Notes: generated by a model not told the origin, from the letters alone. Shown: positions 1 through 6,886, numbered from the stretch's first letter. The stretch is 11,638 nt of DNA from Bacillota bacterium (GCA_023425025.1 JAFADG010000030.1:1-11638); one strand, 5' to 3'. Numbers and translations are program-made.

Positions 1-1
1 G

Positions 2-898
2 CAGATCATCGCCATGTATTCCAAGGGGATGTCGAACCGGGATATTGAGGAACACCTGCGTGACATCTACGGGGTGGAAGCCTCGGCCACGCTGGTGAGC
101 CGGATCACGGACAAGATCCTGCCGCAGATCATGGAATGGCAGTCCAGGCCGCTGGATGAGGTATATCCCATCGTGTACCTGGACGGGATCATGTTCAAGG
201 TGCGCAAGGATAACCGCGTGATCAACAAATGCGTGTACACCGTGCTTGGCATCAGCCTGGAGGGACGAAAGGATATATTGGGCATCTGGGTATCGGAAAA
301 TGAGAGCGCGTCGTTCTGGGCGGGCGTGTGCAACGATCTGAAGAACCGTGGTGTGAAGGATATCCTGATTGTGTGCCGGGACAACCTAAGCGGATTCAGC
401 ACAGCGGTTTCAGCCGCATTCCCCGCGGCTGAGCAGCAGCTTTGCGTGATCCATCAGATACGGAACTCTACCAAGTATGTCTCCTACAAAGACGTCAAGA
501 AGATGATGGCGGACATGAAAAGGGTGTACACGGCACCCTCCGAGGAGGATGCGGAATACCGCCTGGAAGAGTTCCGGGACAAATGGGAAAAGTACCCCAA
601 AATCTACCGCTCATGGAAAGCGAACTGGCCGGAACTGTCCACCTATTTCAAGTATCCGCCTGAGGTCCGGCGATTGATCTATACGACCAATGCCGTGGAA
701 GGCTTCCATCAGATGCTTCGGAAATACACGAAAACCAAGACCAACTACCCAAGTGACGAGGCTCTCCGCAAATCTGTATACCTGTCTATCCAGGAAATCA
801 CCAGGAAGTGGAATATGCCTGTCGCTAATTGGGGTACCATAATGGGACAGTTGATGATCTTCTTCGAGGATCGGCTGCCACTGGATGCGGTCGGCTGA
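2..898 (+). CDS. IS256-family transposase, 5' end cut by window edge
   Basis: This is the 3' part of a DDE transposase of the IS256 (Mutator-like) family, which cuts and joins the ends of its own insertion sequence. The frame is open from base 2, so the true start lies outside the window; the first internal ATG is at 14. Counting from that ATG, the likely catalytic residues are D57 (YLDGIMF), D123 (CRDNLSGF) and E229 (TTNAVEGFHQ). The family motif CVIHQIRNSTKYVSYKD lies between the last two. About 300 residues are seen against a usual length near 400, so roughly 100 N-terminal residues are missing. After the second aspartate it reads DN instead of the usual DG. It is a relative, not a copy, of the transposase at 1078-2295: the motifs match but many residues differ. 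Family assignment is firm; activity is unknown. Confidence 0.93.
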   Translation, partial: QIIAMYSKGMSNRDIEEHLRDIYGVEASATLVSRITDKILPQIMEWQSRPLDEVYPIVYLDGIMFKVRKDNRVINKCVYTVLGISLEGRKDILGIWVSENESASFWAGVCNDLKNRGVKDILIVCRDNLSGFSTAVSAAFPAAEQQLCVIHQIRNSTKYVSYKDVKKMMADMKRVYTAPSEEDAEYRLEEFRDKWEKYPKIYRSWKANWPELSTYFKYPPEVRRLIYTTNAVEGFHQMLRKYTKTKTNYPSDEALRKSVYLSIQEITRKWNMPVANWGTIMGQLMIFFEDRLPLDAVG

Positions 899-909
899 AG
901 CCCGTACCG

Positions 910-928
910 CCGGGGGCTCTGCCCCCGG
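910..928 (+). terminator. GC-rich hairpin after the first transposase
   Basis: CCGGGGGC and GCCCCCGG form a perfect 8-bp stem with a 3-base loop, starting 12 bases after the transposase stop. A further run of C followed by GGGG downstream (930-938) could compete for the G-rich arm. There is no clean T-run after it, so termination is plausible but not certain. It may also be part of the insertion sequence end. Confidence 0.45.
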
Positions 929-957
929 ACCCCCGGGGTTTACCGCTTTGGTTTTCC

Positions 958-1019
958 AAGGGAGCAGTCTGTCTGTTCTTGATAGAGAAAAGCAGCAGCG
1001 TATTCGTCGCTGCTCCCTT
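958..1019. repeat. 10-bp perfect inverted repeat with nested 7-bp hairpin
   Basis: AAGGGAGCAG at 958-967 is the exact reverse complement of CTGCTCCCTT at 1010-1019. A second, mutually exclusive pair lies inside: AGCAGCG at 994-1000 with CGCTGCT at 1008-1014. The right arms share bases, so the two folds compete. The spacer between the two IS256-family genes (899-1036) holds nothing else I can identify. I could not find a terminal repeat for the first element here. Confidence 0.55.
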
Positions 1020-1036
1020 GAGTAGCGCGTAAAATT

Positions 1037-1059
1037 TTGTGTAAAGCCCAAATGTCAGG
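1037..1059 (+). repeat. IS256 terminal inverted repeat, transposase 3' side
   Basis: It begins TTGTGTAAA and ends TGTCAGG. It matches the reverse complement of 2326-2348 at 19 of 23 positions, with the identical blocks at both ends of the repeat. Confidence 0.8.
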
Positions 1060-1077
1060 ACAAGAGCGAGTGCGAAA

Positions 1078-2295
1078 TTACAGAGTAATCTTGACCCTAT
1101 CACCAAAGAAAATCATGAGGTTATCCAGGATGGAGCCCCAATCTTTAATAGGCATCGTCCACTTGTCCACAATGTTCATGGTCGTCAAGTACAGGATTTT
1201 CATGAGAGCGTCGTCGGAAACGAAGGCGCTCTTTGTTTTGGTGACCTTCCGAAGCTGCCGGTTGAAATTTTCGATGGCATTGGTCGTATAGATGAGCTTA
1301 CGGATTTCCGGCGGATATTTGAACATGGTGGAAAGCTCATTCCAGTTGACCCGCCAGGACTTTACGGACAGCGGGTATTTCCCGCCCCATTTGGCCTCGA
1401 ACTCGTCCATTGCTGAAAGAGCCGTCTCCTCGGTCGGGGCCTTATAGACCGGCTTCAAATCCGCCGTGAACTGCTTGACATCCTTGTAGGATACGTACCG
1501 TGTGGAGGAACGGACCTGGTGGATGATGCAGCGCTGAACCTCCGTTTGGGGATAGGCTGTGTTGATGGCCTCGACAAAGCCGGACAGTCCGTCGACGGAT
1601 GCAATCAGTATATCCTGCACGCCGCGGTTCTTCAAGCCGTTGAGCACCGAAAGCCAGTATTTTGCGGATTCACTTGCGCCCAGCCAGATGCCCAGCACAT
1701 CTTTTTTGCCGTCCAGATCAGTGCCGATGGCGACATAAGCCGCCTTCTTGGTGACGATCCCGTTATCCCGGACGTTGTAGTGCACAGCGTCTAAAATCAT
1801 CATGGCATAGACGCTCTGAAGCGGTCTCTCTTGCCATTCCTTGATTAACGGCAGGATTTTATCCGTTATTTTGGAGACGCGGCTGTCATCCACGTCGATG
1901 CCGTACATCTCCTGCATCGTTTTCTGGATGTCTCGGGTAGAAATGCCCTGAGAGTACAGAAAGATGACCTTATCTTCGATGGACGAAACATCGGTCTGGT
2001 GCTTTTTCACCAGCTGCGGTTCATATTCGCCCTGGCGGTCACGCGGCACTTTGATCTCTATTTCGCCGGTACTGCTTTGTACGGTCTTCTTGGAGTATCC
2101 ATTCCGACTGTTGTCCGTCTGCTTGTTTTTGTAGTCGTATTTCGAGTATCCCAGATCATTTTCAAGTTCGGCATCCAGCGCCGCCTGAATCGTTTCGGCA
2201 GTCAGCATCTTTACAAACTCGTGGACGTCGTTCATGTCCTTGATTCCGTATTCCTCGATCATCTGCCGCAGCTTGCCTTTTTCTTTCCCTGCCAT
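1078..2295 (-). CDS. IS256-family transposase, full length
   Basis: This is a 405-residue DDE transposase, the usual full length for the family, catalysing mobility of its own element. Likely catalytic residues are D169 (MMILDAVHYN), D235 (ASVDGLSGF) and E342 (TTNAIENFNRQ). The C-x2-H motif RCIIHQVRSSTRYVSY follows the second aspartate. The N-terminal 100 residues include the DLGYSKYDY segment seen in many relatives. The ATG at 2295 is preceded by GGAGG with a 7-base gap, which fixes the start. A promoter-like pair overlaps the terminal repeat upstream, and the ribosome binding site can be hidden in a hairpin when transcription enters from outside. No frameshift or internal stop is seen, so it may be active. 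Confidence 0.95.
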   Translation of the reverse strand: MAGKEKGKLRQMIEEYGIKDMNDVHEFVKMLTAETIQAALDAELENDLGYSKYDYKNKQTDNSRNGYSKKTVQSSTGEIEIKVPRDRQGEYEPQLVKKHQTDVSSIEDKVIFLYSQGISTRDIQKTMQEMYGIDVDDSRVSKITDKILPLIKEWQERPLQSVYAMMILDAVHYNVRDNGIVTKKAAYVAIGTDLDGKKDVLGIWLGASESAKYWLSVLNGLKNRGVQDILIASVDGLSGFVEAINTAYPQTEVQRCIIHQVRSSTRYVSYKDVKQFTADLKPVYKAPTEETALSAMDEFEAKWGGKYPLSVKSWRVNWNELSTMFKYPPEIRKLIYTTNAIENFNRQLRKVTKTKSAFVSDDALMKILYLTTMNIVDKWTMPIKDWGSILDNLMIFFGDRVKITL

Positions 2296-2299
2296 AACA

Positions 2300-2342
2300 A
2301 AACCTCCATTGCCTTTTTTATCTTACCTGACAATGGAGGTTT
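2300..2342 (-). promoter_or_regulatory. Hairpin able to hide the transposase ribosome binding site
   Basis: Positions 2300-2311 and 2331-2342 are perfect 12-base inverted copies with a 19-base loop. On the transposase mRNA the 3' arm contains the GGAGG ribosome binding site, and the 5' arm lies within the terminal repeat. RNA reading in from outside the element would carry both arms; RNA started at the element's own promoter would lack the 5' arm. Confidence 0.65.
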
Positions 2343-2348
2343 ACACAA
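2320..2348 (-). promoter_or_regulatory. Probable transposase promoter overlapping the terminal repeat
   Basis: On the minus strand TTGTGT (2348-2343), a 17-base spacer and TAAGAT (2325-2320) form a sigma-A-like pair with four of six matches in each box. The expected start point is about ten bases past the -10 box, beyond the 5' arm of the hairpin. The -35 box is part of the terminal inverted repeat. Confidence 0.5.
2326..2348 (-). repeat. IS256 terminal inverted repeat, transposase 5' side
   Basis: Read on the minus strand it begins TTGTGTAAAC and ends TTGTCAGG. It pairs with the repeat at 1037-1059. Confidence 0.8.
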
Positions 2349-2367
2349 TCTTCTCTGCACTACCAGA

Positions 2368-3213
2368 TTACGCTACCGAGAGGGCTTGTTGTCTGTGAGG
2401 AGCAGGCGGCAAGCCCTTTAATTTTGCCTTGCTGCGTCTGTTGTTGTAATAATCGAGATAGTCGAGCAATTCAGATTTGAAATGCTCCATGGATACAAAA
2501 TCCTGCAGATACAGTAGTTCGCTCTTGAGCAGTCCGAAGAAATTTTCAATCACAGCATTGTCCAGACAGTTACCTTTACGGCTCATGCTCTGACATATGC
2601 CCTTGTCTTTCAGCATCTGCTGGTAGTGTTTGTGCTGATACTGCCAGCCTTGGTCAGAGTGGAGAATCAGATTTATCTTGTTCGGTAGCTTCTCGAACGC
2701 CTTGCTCAACATCTCCGTCACCATGGACAGTACGGGCTTGTCCGAGATGGTATAGCTCACAATGTCCCTGCTGCACAAATCAAGGATTGGCGACAAGTAG
2801 AGCTTTTGCCCAAACAGACTAAACTCTGTGACATCGGTTACCCACTTCTGGTTTGGCTTTGCAGCTTCGAAGTTCCGTTCCAGTAGGTTGCGAGCAATTT
2901 TACCCACCTCACCCTTGTAAGACTTGTACTTCTTCATTCGTACTTGGCAGATGAGGCTAAGTTCCTTCATCAGCCGCTGCACAGTCTTGTGATTGATGAT
3001 ATATCCTCGTTTATGTAGCGTGGTAGTAATACGGCGGTAACCATAGCGACCTTTGTTTTCATAATATATCGCTGCAATTTCTTCTTTTGCTCTGCTATAT
3101 TTATCCGGTTCCGCTTGATGCTTTGCATTATAGTAATATGTGGCACGAGGTATTTGAGCGATAACAAGCAATAATGCCAATGGAAAGGTTCGCCTCAGCT
3201 TTCGAATCACCAA
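2368..3213 (-). CDS. IS3-family transposase OrfB (integrase domain, IS150 type)
   Basis: This 281-residue protein is the catalytic part of an IS3-family transposase. It has an N-terminal HTH_21-like region (about 40-100) and an rve integrase core from about 120. The catalytic triad is D127 (WVTDVTEF), D187 (HSDQGWQY) and E223 (NAVIENFFG), giving the D(35)E spacing of the family. The C-terminal AKLKGLPP motif is typical. The frame opens at a TTG (3213-3211) that overlaps the end of orfA by 7 bases in the -1 frame. The protein is probably made as an OrfAB fusion by -1 slippage at a run of six A (3216-3221) just upstream, rather than from the TTG alone. It looks intact. Confidence 0.93.
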   Translation of the reverse strand: MVIRKLRRTFPLALLLVIAQIPRATYYYNAKHQAEPDKYSRAKEEIAAIYYENKGRYGYRRITTTLHKRGYIINHKTVQRLMKELSLICQVRMKKYKSYKGEVGKIARNLLERNFEAAKPNQKWVTDVTEFSLFGQKLYLSPILDLCSRDIVSYTISDKPVLSMVTEMLSKAFEKLPNKINLILHSDQGWQYQHKHYQQMLKDKGICQSMSRKGNCLDNAVIENFFGLLKSELLYLQDFVSMEHFKSELLDYLDYYNNRRSKAKLKGLPPAPHRQQALSVA

Positions 3214-3575
3214 CGTTTTTTGAGCTGGTGTCGCTCGTCTTCCAAAACCAAGGCTTGCAAGTTTTTTAGGTACGCATTCTCAGCCCGAAGCCGCTGATTT
3301 TCAGCAATCAAGTCTTCTTCCACGTGTTTATCCAGCTTTGGCTTGCGCCCTTTCTGTGTGCCACTGGCGGCGCTGCCTCGACCGCGACGCTCGACTTGCA
3401 GCCCTTCAGCACCTTCTTCCAGATAAATGCGCTCCCATCGTTTGATTATGTGGTCGTCACCAATTTCGAATTGACGCATCGCTTCTGTGTAGCTTAGCCG
3501 TTCTCTTTGCAGGGTTTCTACTACCATCTGCTTGAATTCGCTTGTGTATCTTTTGTTTGGTACCCCTTTTGCCAT
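3207..3575 (-). CDS. IS3-family transposase OrfA (helix-turn-helix)
   Basis: This 122-residue DNA-binding partner of OrfB recognises the element's ends and forms part of the OrfAB transposase. The N-terminal half holds the helix-turn-helix of the IS150 type (YTSEFKQMVVETL and YTEAMRQFEIGDDHIIKRWE). The C-terminal LIAENQRLRAENAYLKNLQAL-type segment, cut short here, is a leucine zipper. I chose the ATG at 3575 (MAKGVPNKRY), which matches family N-termini; a TTG five codons earlier is possible but less likely. Its last codons include AAA AAA in the zero frame next to the overlap with orfB, consistent with programmed frameshifting. Confidence 0.9.
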   Translation of the reverse strand: MAKGVPNKRYTSEFKQMVVETLQRERLSYTEAMRQFEIGDDHIIKRWERIYLEEGAEGLQVERRGRGSAASGTQKGRKPKLDKHVEEDLIAENQRLRAENAYLKNLQALVLEDERHQLKKRW

Positions 3576-3610
3576 AGAAAAACACCCCAATCGTTTTCAG
3601 TATATCATAC

Positions 3611-3635
3611 TGTCCAACAATCGGGGTGCAGTTCA
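3611..3635 (-). repeat. IS3-family terminal repeat, orfA side
   Basis: The minus-strand start TGAACTGCACCCC and the following GATTGTTGGACA are typical of IS150-group ends. The element stops at 3635, next to the terminator half at 3638. Confidence 0.65.
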
Positions 3636-3637
3636 TT

Positions 3638-3653
3638 CTGCTGCGGGTTTTTT
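3638..3653 (+). terminator. Orphan half of a terminator stem next to the IS3 element
   Basis: CTGCTGCGGG followed by six T looks like the right arm and T-run of an intrinsic terminator on the plus strand. Read on the minus strand it gives AAAAAACCCGCAGCAG, the left arm of a terminator for the BIG2 gene that ends at 3692. The matching arm is absent; the IS3 element begins two bases away. Probably a bidirectional terminator was split by the insertion. Confidence 0.45.
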
Positions 3654-3691
3654 GATGGGCGAAGGCCCTGCATATCAGGTGTTCAGCGCTT

Positions 3692-6010
3692 TCAAACGCC
3701 GGGGTTGGCGGTTAGGAATTCCGGGGTGGAGTATTCTTTCCAGATACGGTCTGTCAGGGAAACATGCCATTCCACGCCGGTGGAGGTGGTATAGTCCGTA
3801 ATGGCGACGCGTACCCGCTCGATGCCCGTGTAGTTACCGGGGGCAGCATAGCGGAAGCCGACGGACTCGGTCTGCCAGCCCGGCGCCAGTTCCTGCAGAT
3901 ACTCGCCATACACGTAGGCGTGGTTGCTGCCCATGTACAGCAGGCTGTTGTAGATGTCAAAGCCCTGTATGACAAAGTTGATGCTTGTGATCTCCATATT
4001 GCTCCAGTTCTTCAACTGGATAAAGGGCGTATATCCGCCGCCGTTCATGGGGATCAGAGACAGCATGGCTACATCCAGCGCTTTGTTGTAATCGCCGACA
4101 TGGACGACCGCGGTATCGGTAAATTCGCCTTCGTCGGTCACCGCGCTGATTTCCGCGTCACCCCACGCAATGCCGGTGACCGTTGCCTTGATGCTGCTGC
4201 CGGCTACCTGGGCAACGTTGGGATTGCTGGAATACCAGCGGACCTTGCTGTTGGAGGCGTCCAGCGGATTCAACACCGCGGTCAGCGATCCGGTTTCACC
4301 AAGCCCGACGCGGAATTCTTCCTTGTCCAGCGCCATGCCGTACAAGGGCTGAATCACATTGACGGTGGCTTTGGCAGTCTTGCCGCTGCCATCCTGGCAG
4401 GCAACCGTAATGGTGGCTGTGCCTCGCTTATAAGCGGTCACAAGGCCGTTTTGATCGACGGAGGCTACTTCCGGTTTGCTGCTGCTCCACAAAACGGTCT
4501 TGTTGGTGGTGTAGTCGGGCGTGATCACATACGTCAGCTGGGCGGTATTCGCAACGAGGATGTTCAGCTTCGTCTCGCTCAGCTCGATTTTCTTCGCGGG
4601 CTGGACAACGGTAATGTTTGCGCTGGCGTAAATGTCCGGAAAATCTTTCGAAGCGGCGGTAATCGTGACTTCGCCGGGATACAGCGGGGTGACGACGCCG
4701 TTTTTGCTGACAGTCGCTATGGCCTCGTTGCTGGAAGTCCACACAAGTGCCTTGTCGCTGGTATTGCTGGGGGAGACGACGGCCGTTATTTTCTTGTCGG
4801 CGCCTACGCTCAGCTTTGCCGGCGGCTCCTTGAAGGAGATTGTCTGCGGCTGCTGCAGCACATTGATCTGCTTTGTGGCTTTTGCACCACTGCCGTCCTT
4901 GGCGGTGGCGGTAATCGTCACTTTGCCTTTGGCAATGCCTGTTACGACGCCGTTTTCATCCACAGTCGCAAACTTCCCGGCGCTGCTTTTGAAGGTGACG
5001 GCCTGCATGGAGGCATCGGCAGGCAAATAGCCGACGGAAAGAGGCAGCGTCTGGCCGACGTACAGCTTCATGCCGCCGTCGTCCAGCGTGACCTTGGCCA
5101 CGGGTATGACGACTGTGACATTGACGGCCGCGGTGATTTCAGGATTGCTTGCGCTGGCAGCCGTAATAACGCAGGAACCGGCGGCGATGCCTTTGATGTT
5201 CCCTTTTTTATCCACCGTGGCGACGGATTCATTGCTGGAGGAAAACAAAACGCTTTTGTCGCTGGCGGAACTCGGGGTCACGCTGATTTTTACGGAGTCC
5301 CGCTTGCCCACGGCAAGCAGTACATCCGTCTTGCTGGGCACAAGCTGGGTTACCGGCCGGTTGACCTGTATGGTGACGGTCGCCTTCAGCTTTTTGCCGT
5401 CCGCGGTTACGCCGCTGGCGGTAATGGTTGCTTTGCCCTTGGCGATGCCGGTGACTACGCCTTTTTCATTGACGGTTGCGATCTTTTCCTTGCTGCTTGT
5501 GTAGGTGAGGTAAGCCTTGCCTGAACTGAGCGGTTCGATCATCATGGGCAGGTCCAGCGTCTGGCCTTCAAAGACAGTCTCAGTCTTGTTGACAAAGGCA
5601 ATGCTGTCGGGCGCGGTGGGCATGACGCCCGGCGCCGCTGTCACCGGCACGATCTCGGATAAAACGGTCGATTCGCCGAAGATGGCCTTGAGCTGCAGAA
5701 TGTAGATGCCGCCGGCAGGCAATGGAAGGCCGCTGACAACAACGGCGTTATTCGCCGGCAGCGGCAGAACGATGCTGACTTCCTGCCTTGTTTGAACCTG
5801 CGCGGTATCCGTATCCTGCTGACCATATAAAACGGAAAGACTGTCCGGCATCGCTTCCGGTGTGATTCCGGCAACAGCCAGCACAAACCCATCCTCAAAC
5901 GCGGCTGCGGAGGAGATAACAGGAACATTTTGATCAGCCGCGAAAGCCGGAAGGCAGAATGCGGCAAGGAGCAAGAGCAGTACAAAAAATCCGGATAACC
6001 GTTTCATCAT
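3692..6010 (-). CDS. Secreted protein with six BIG2 Ig-like domains
   Basis: This is a 772-residue exported protein of unknown role, probably a cell-surface or secreted adhesion or structural protein. A signal peptide (KR, hydrophobic 9-20, cleavage near AFA-ADQ at 24-25) leads to an N-terminal domain (about 30-130). Six BIG2 Ig-like repeats follow at about 136-216, 218-300, 303-385, 388-469, 472-553 and 556-638, each with the hallmark SS(N/K)xxxATV...GVVTGIAKGxxTITA pattern. A C-terminal beta-rich domain (640-772) has no match I recognise with confidence. There is no LPxTG motif, SLH domain or membrane anchor. I chose the ATG at 6010 because AAGGAGGT (6027-6020) sits 10 bases before it; the ATG directly touching that site is too close. 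It follows the MarR gene by 123 bases on the same strand, and the two may be co-transcribed. Confidence 0.88.
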   Translation of the reverse strand: MMKRLSGFFVLLLLLAAFCLPAFAADQNVPVISSAAAFEDGFVLAVAGITPEAMPDSLSVLYGQQDTDTAQVQTRQEVSIVLPLPANNAVVVSGLPLPAGGIYILQLKAIFGESTVLSEIVPVTAAPGVMPTAPDSIAFVNKTETVFEGQTLDLPMMIEPLSSGKAYLTYTSSKEKIATVNEKGVVTGIAKGKATITASGVTADGKKLKATVTIQVNRPVTQLVPSKTDVLLAVGKRDSVKISVTPSSASDKSVLFSSSNESVATVDKKGNIKGIAAGSCVITAASASNPEITAAVNVTVVIPVAKVTLDDGGMKLYVGQTLPLSVGYLPADASMQAVTFKSSAGKFATVDENGVVTGIAKGKVTITATAKDGSGAKATKQINVLQQPQTISFKEPPAKLSVGADKKITAVVSPSNTSDKALVWTSSNEAIATVSKNGVVTPLYPGEVTITAASKDFPDIYASANITVVQPAKKIELSETKLNILVANTAQLTYVITPDYTTNKTVLWSSSKPEVASVDQNGLVTAYKRGTATITVACQDGSGKTAKATVNVIQPLYGMALDKEEFRVGLGETGSLTAVLNPLDASNSKVRWYSSNPNVAQVAGSSIKATVTGIAWGDAEISAVTDEGEFTDTAVVHVGDYNKALDVAMLSLIPMNGGGYTPFIQLKNWSNMEITSINFVIQGFDIYNSLLYMGSNHAYVYGEYLQELAPGWQTESVGFRYAAPGNYTGIERVRVAITDYTTSTGVEWHVSLTDRIWKEYSTPEFLTANPGV

Positions 6011-6133
6011 AAATTGCATACCTCCTTGTTTTCTAGCTTGACATTTCGCGCGATCCATTTCCATTCAGCCATTCAAAGGAAAAAACGTACCAGAAACAGG
6101 ATTCCCTGCATGAGCGGAGCATTTGGCGGCAAA

Positions 6134-6598
6134 TCAGCGGCTTATGGAGCCCAGTATGCGCGTGATGGAGGCCAGGCTCTTGTTCAACTCTTTCAGGTCG
6201 GCGGTCGACAGGTTGTCGGCCCAGGTGGTGACCAGGTCCAGCATGGTGGAGCGGATGAGTGTCAGTTTGTCAATACCCTCGGGGCGGATAACAATATTGA
6301 CCACACGGCGGTCCTCGGCGTCGCGCTCCCGGTCCACCAGGTGAGCTTCCGTCAGTCTGTCCACCAGGGGCGTGATATTGGGCTTGGCAATTCCCAGACG
6401 CCTGGAGATCTCGCTGACGGACATGGAGCCGTTGTCGTTGAGCATGGCCAGCACCTGAACGTGTGAAAGGGGAATGCTGTATTCCCTCTGAATCACATCC
6501 ATATGCAAAAGGCGTTTGCGGAATATGGGCAGGGCCGCAAAAAGGTTGTGGGCGATACTGTGCGTAAGTTCCGTGTTGGCAGAGTATGATTTGGGCAT
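6134..6598 (-). CDS. MarR-family transcriptional regulator
   Basis: This is a 154-residue winged helix-turn-helix regulator of the MarR family, which binds palindromic operators as a dimer and commonly represses its own and a divergent promoter. An N-terminal dimerisation helix (about 10-40) precedes the DNA-binding helices (MSVSEISRRLGIAKPNITPLVDRL, seen at 59-82). The wing carries the family signature DAEDRR (93-98). A C-terminal dimerisation helix follows (110-150). GGGGAGGA lies 7 bases before the ATG at 6598, fixing the start. It is divergent to the motor operon, and palindromes in the shared intergenic region are natural targets. No ligand can be inferred; cysteines for redox sensing are absent. 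Confidence 0.93.
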   Translation of the reverse strand: MPKSYSANTELTHSIAHNLFAALPIFRKRLLHMDVIQREYSIPLSHVQVLAMLNDNGSMSVSEISRRLGIAKPNITPLVDRLTEAHLVDRERDAEDRRVVNIVIRPEGIDKLTLIRSTMLDLVTTWADNLSTADLKELNKSLASITRILGSISR

Positions 6599-6614
6599 AA
6601 CATGTCCTCCCCGG

Positions 6615-6627
6615 TATGCAGTGCATA
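6615..6627. promoter_or_regulatory. Perfect 13-bp palindrome before the MarR gene
   Basis: TATGCAGTGCATA is a perfect odd palindrome in the untranslated leader of the MarR gene, four bases from the ribosome binding site. It could be an operator or a small mRNA hairpin. Confidence 0.45.
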
Positions 6628-6650
6628 TAAGTTTTCACAGAGCCATATTG

Positions 6651-6671
6651 CGCATACTTTTTCGTTATGCG
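6651..6671. promoter_or_regulatory. Inverted repeat at the probable MarR transcription start
   Basis: CGCATA (6651-6656) and TATGCG (6666-6671) are exact inverted copies 9 bases apart. They lie just past the minus-strand -10 box, where repressor binding would block the start site. The size and spacing suit a dimeric regulator. Confidence 0.4.
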
Positions 6672-6680
6672 ATAAACATA

Positions 6681-6709
6681 ATTATATACGCTTCCATAAT
6701 GGAAAGCAA
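6681..6709 (-). promoter_or_regulatory. Promoter of the MarR gene
   Basis: On the minus strand TTGCTT (6709-6704), a 17-base spacer and a perfect TATAAT (6686-6681) form a strong sigma-A promoter. It gives a leader of about 75 bases before the MarR start codon. Confidence 0.7.
6692..6704. promoter_or_regulatory. Perfect 13-bp palindrome inside the MarR promoter spacer
   Basis: TTCCATAATGGAA is a perfect odd palindrome lying between the -35 and -10 boxes of the leftward promoter. This is a classic place for a repressor operator and my first choice for a MarR binding site. The binding is inference. Confidence 0.5.
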
Positions 6710-6718
6710 TGGGGGTTT

Positions 6719-6730
6719 CGTTCGCGAACG
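6719..6730. promoter_or_regulatory. Perfect 12-bp palindrome upstream of the MarR promoter
   Basis: CGTTCGCGAACG is a perfect even palindrome, 10 bases upstream of the leftward -35 box. It stands out in an AT-rich intergenic region and may bind a regulator. Confidence 0.35.
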
Positions 6731-6857
6731 CATATATATGTAAATAGATTGCAGATTTTTTCATACAATATTTGTCGAATTATATCTATCCGTCCCGAAT
6801 GCAAGAAAACTGCCAATCGTTTCGTTTTATGATCAAGACCAAATGTATGCAGCCCGT

Positions 6858-6886
6858 TTGCATCTTTCTGCCAAATAGGGTAAAAT
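6858..6886 (+). promoter_or_regulatory. Promoter of the motor operon
   Basis: TTGCAT (6858-6863), a 17-base spacer and TAAAAT (6881-6886) form a good sigma-A-type promoter. The expected start point is 25 to 30 bases before the GTG start codon at 6923. No palindrome overlaps it directly. Confidence 0.65.

Larger units (their letters stand above)
1037..2348 (-). mobile_element. Complete IS256-family insertion sequence
   Basis: The element is about 1.31 kb, a normal size for IS256 relatives. It contains one transposase gene read leftward and is bounded by imperfect terminal inverted repeats that match at 19 of 23 positions (1037-1059 and 2326-2348). IS256-family elements usually make 8- to 9-bp target duplications. 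The bases just outside the two repeats (ending GTAAAATT on the left, starting TCTTCTCT on the right) do not match, so either the ends have recombined or a neighbouring segment was deleted after insertion. The exact outer bases could be off by a few positions. Confidence 0.85.
2349..3635 (-). mobile_element. IS3-family (IS150-type) insertion sequence
   Basis: Two overlapping leftward genes, orfA and orfB, have the standard IS3-family layout. The orfA-side end is clear: on the minus strand the element starts TGAACTGCACCCCGATTG at 3635, with the TG...CA edge typical of the family. The orfB-side end is uncertain. Between the orfB stop and the adjoining IS256 element only 19 bases remain. The plus-strand sequence there, CTGCACTACCAGATT from 2355, resembles the other end (CTGCACCCCGATT) but lacks its outer TGAA. 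The left boundary given here is therefore simply the edge of the IS256 element. Base composition is lower in GC than the surrounding genes. Confidence 0.8.

Noticed and set aside
2..2348. Composite transposon bounded by two IS256 copies
   Set aside because: The two transposases are clearly different sequences, nothing lies between them but a 138-base spacer, and the first copy is cut by the window edge.
3764..5524. Long open frame on the plus strand opposite the BIG2 gene
   Set aside because: It is the mirror of the repetitive Ig-domain gene; its Gly/Asp/Arg-rich product has no recognisable fold, and the minus frame has a signal peptide, ribosome binding site and known repeats.
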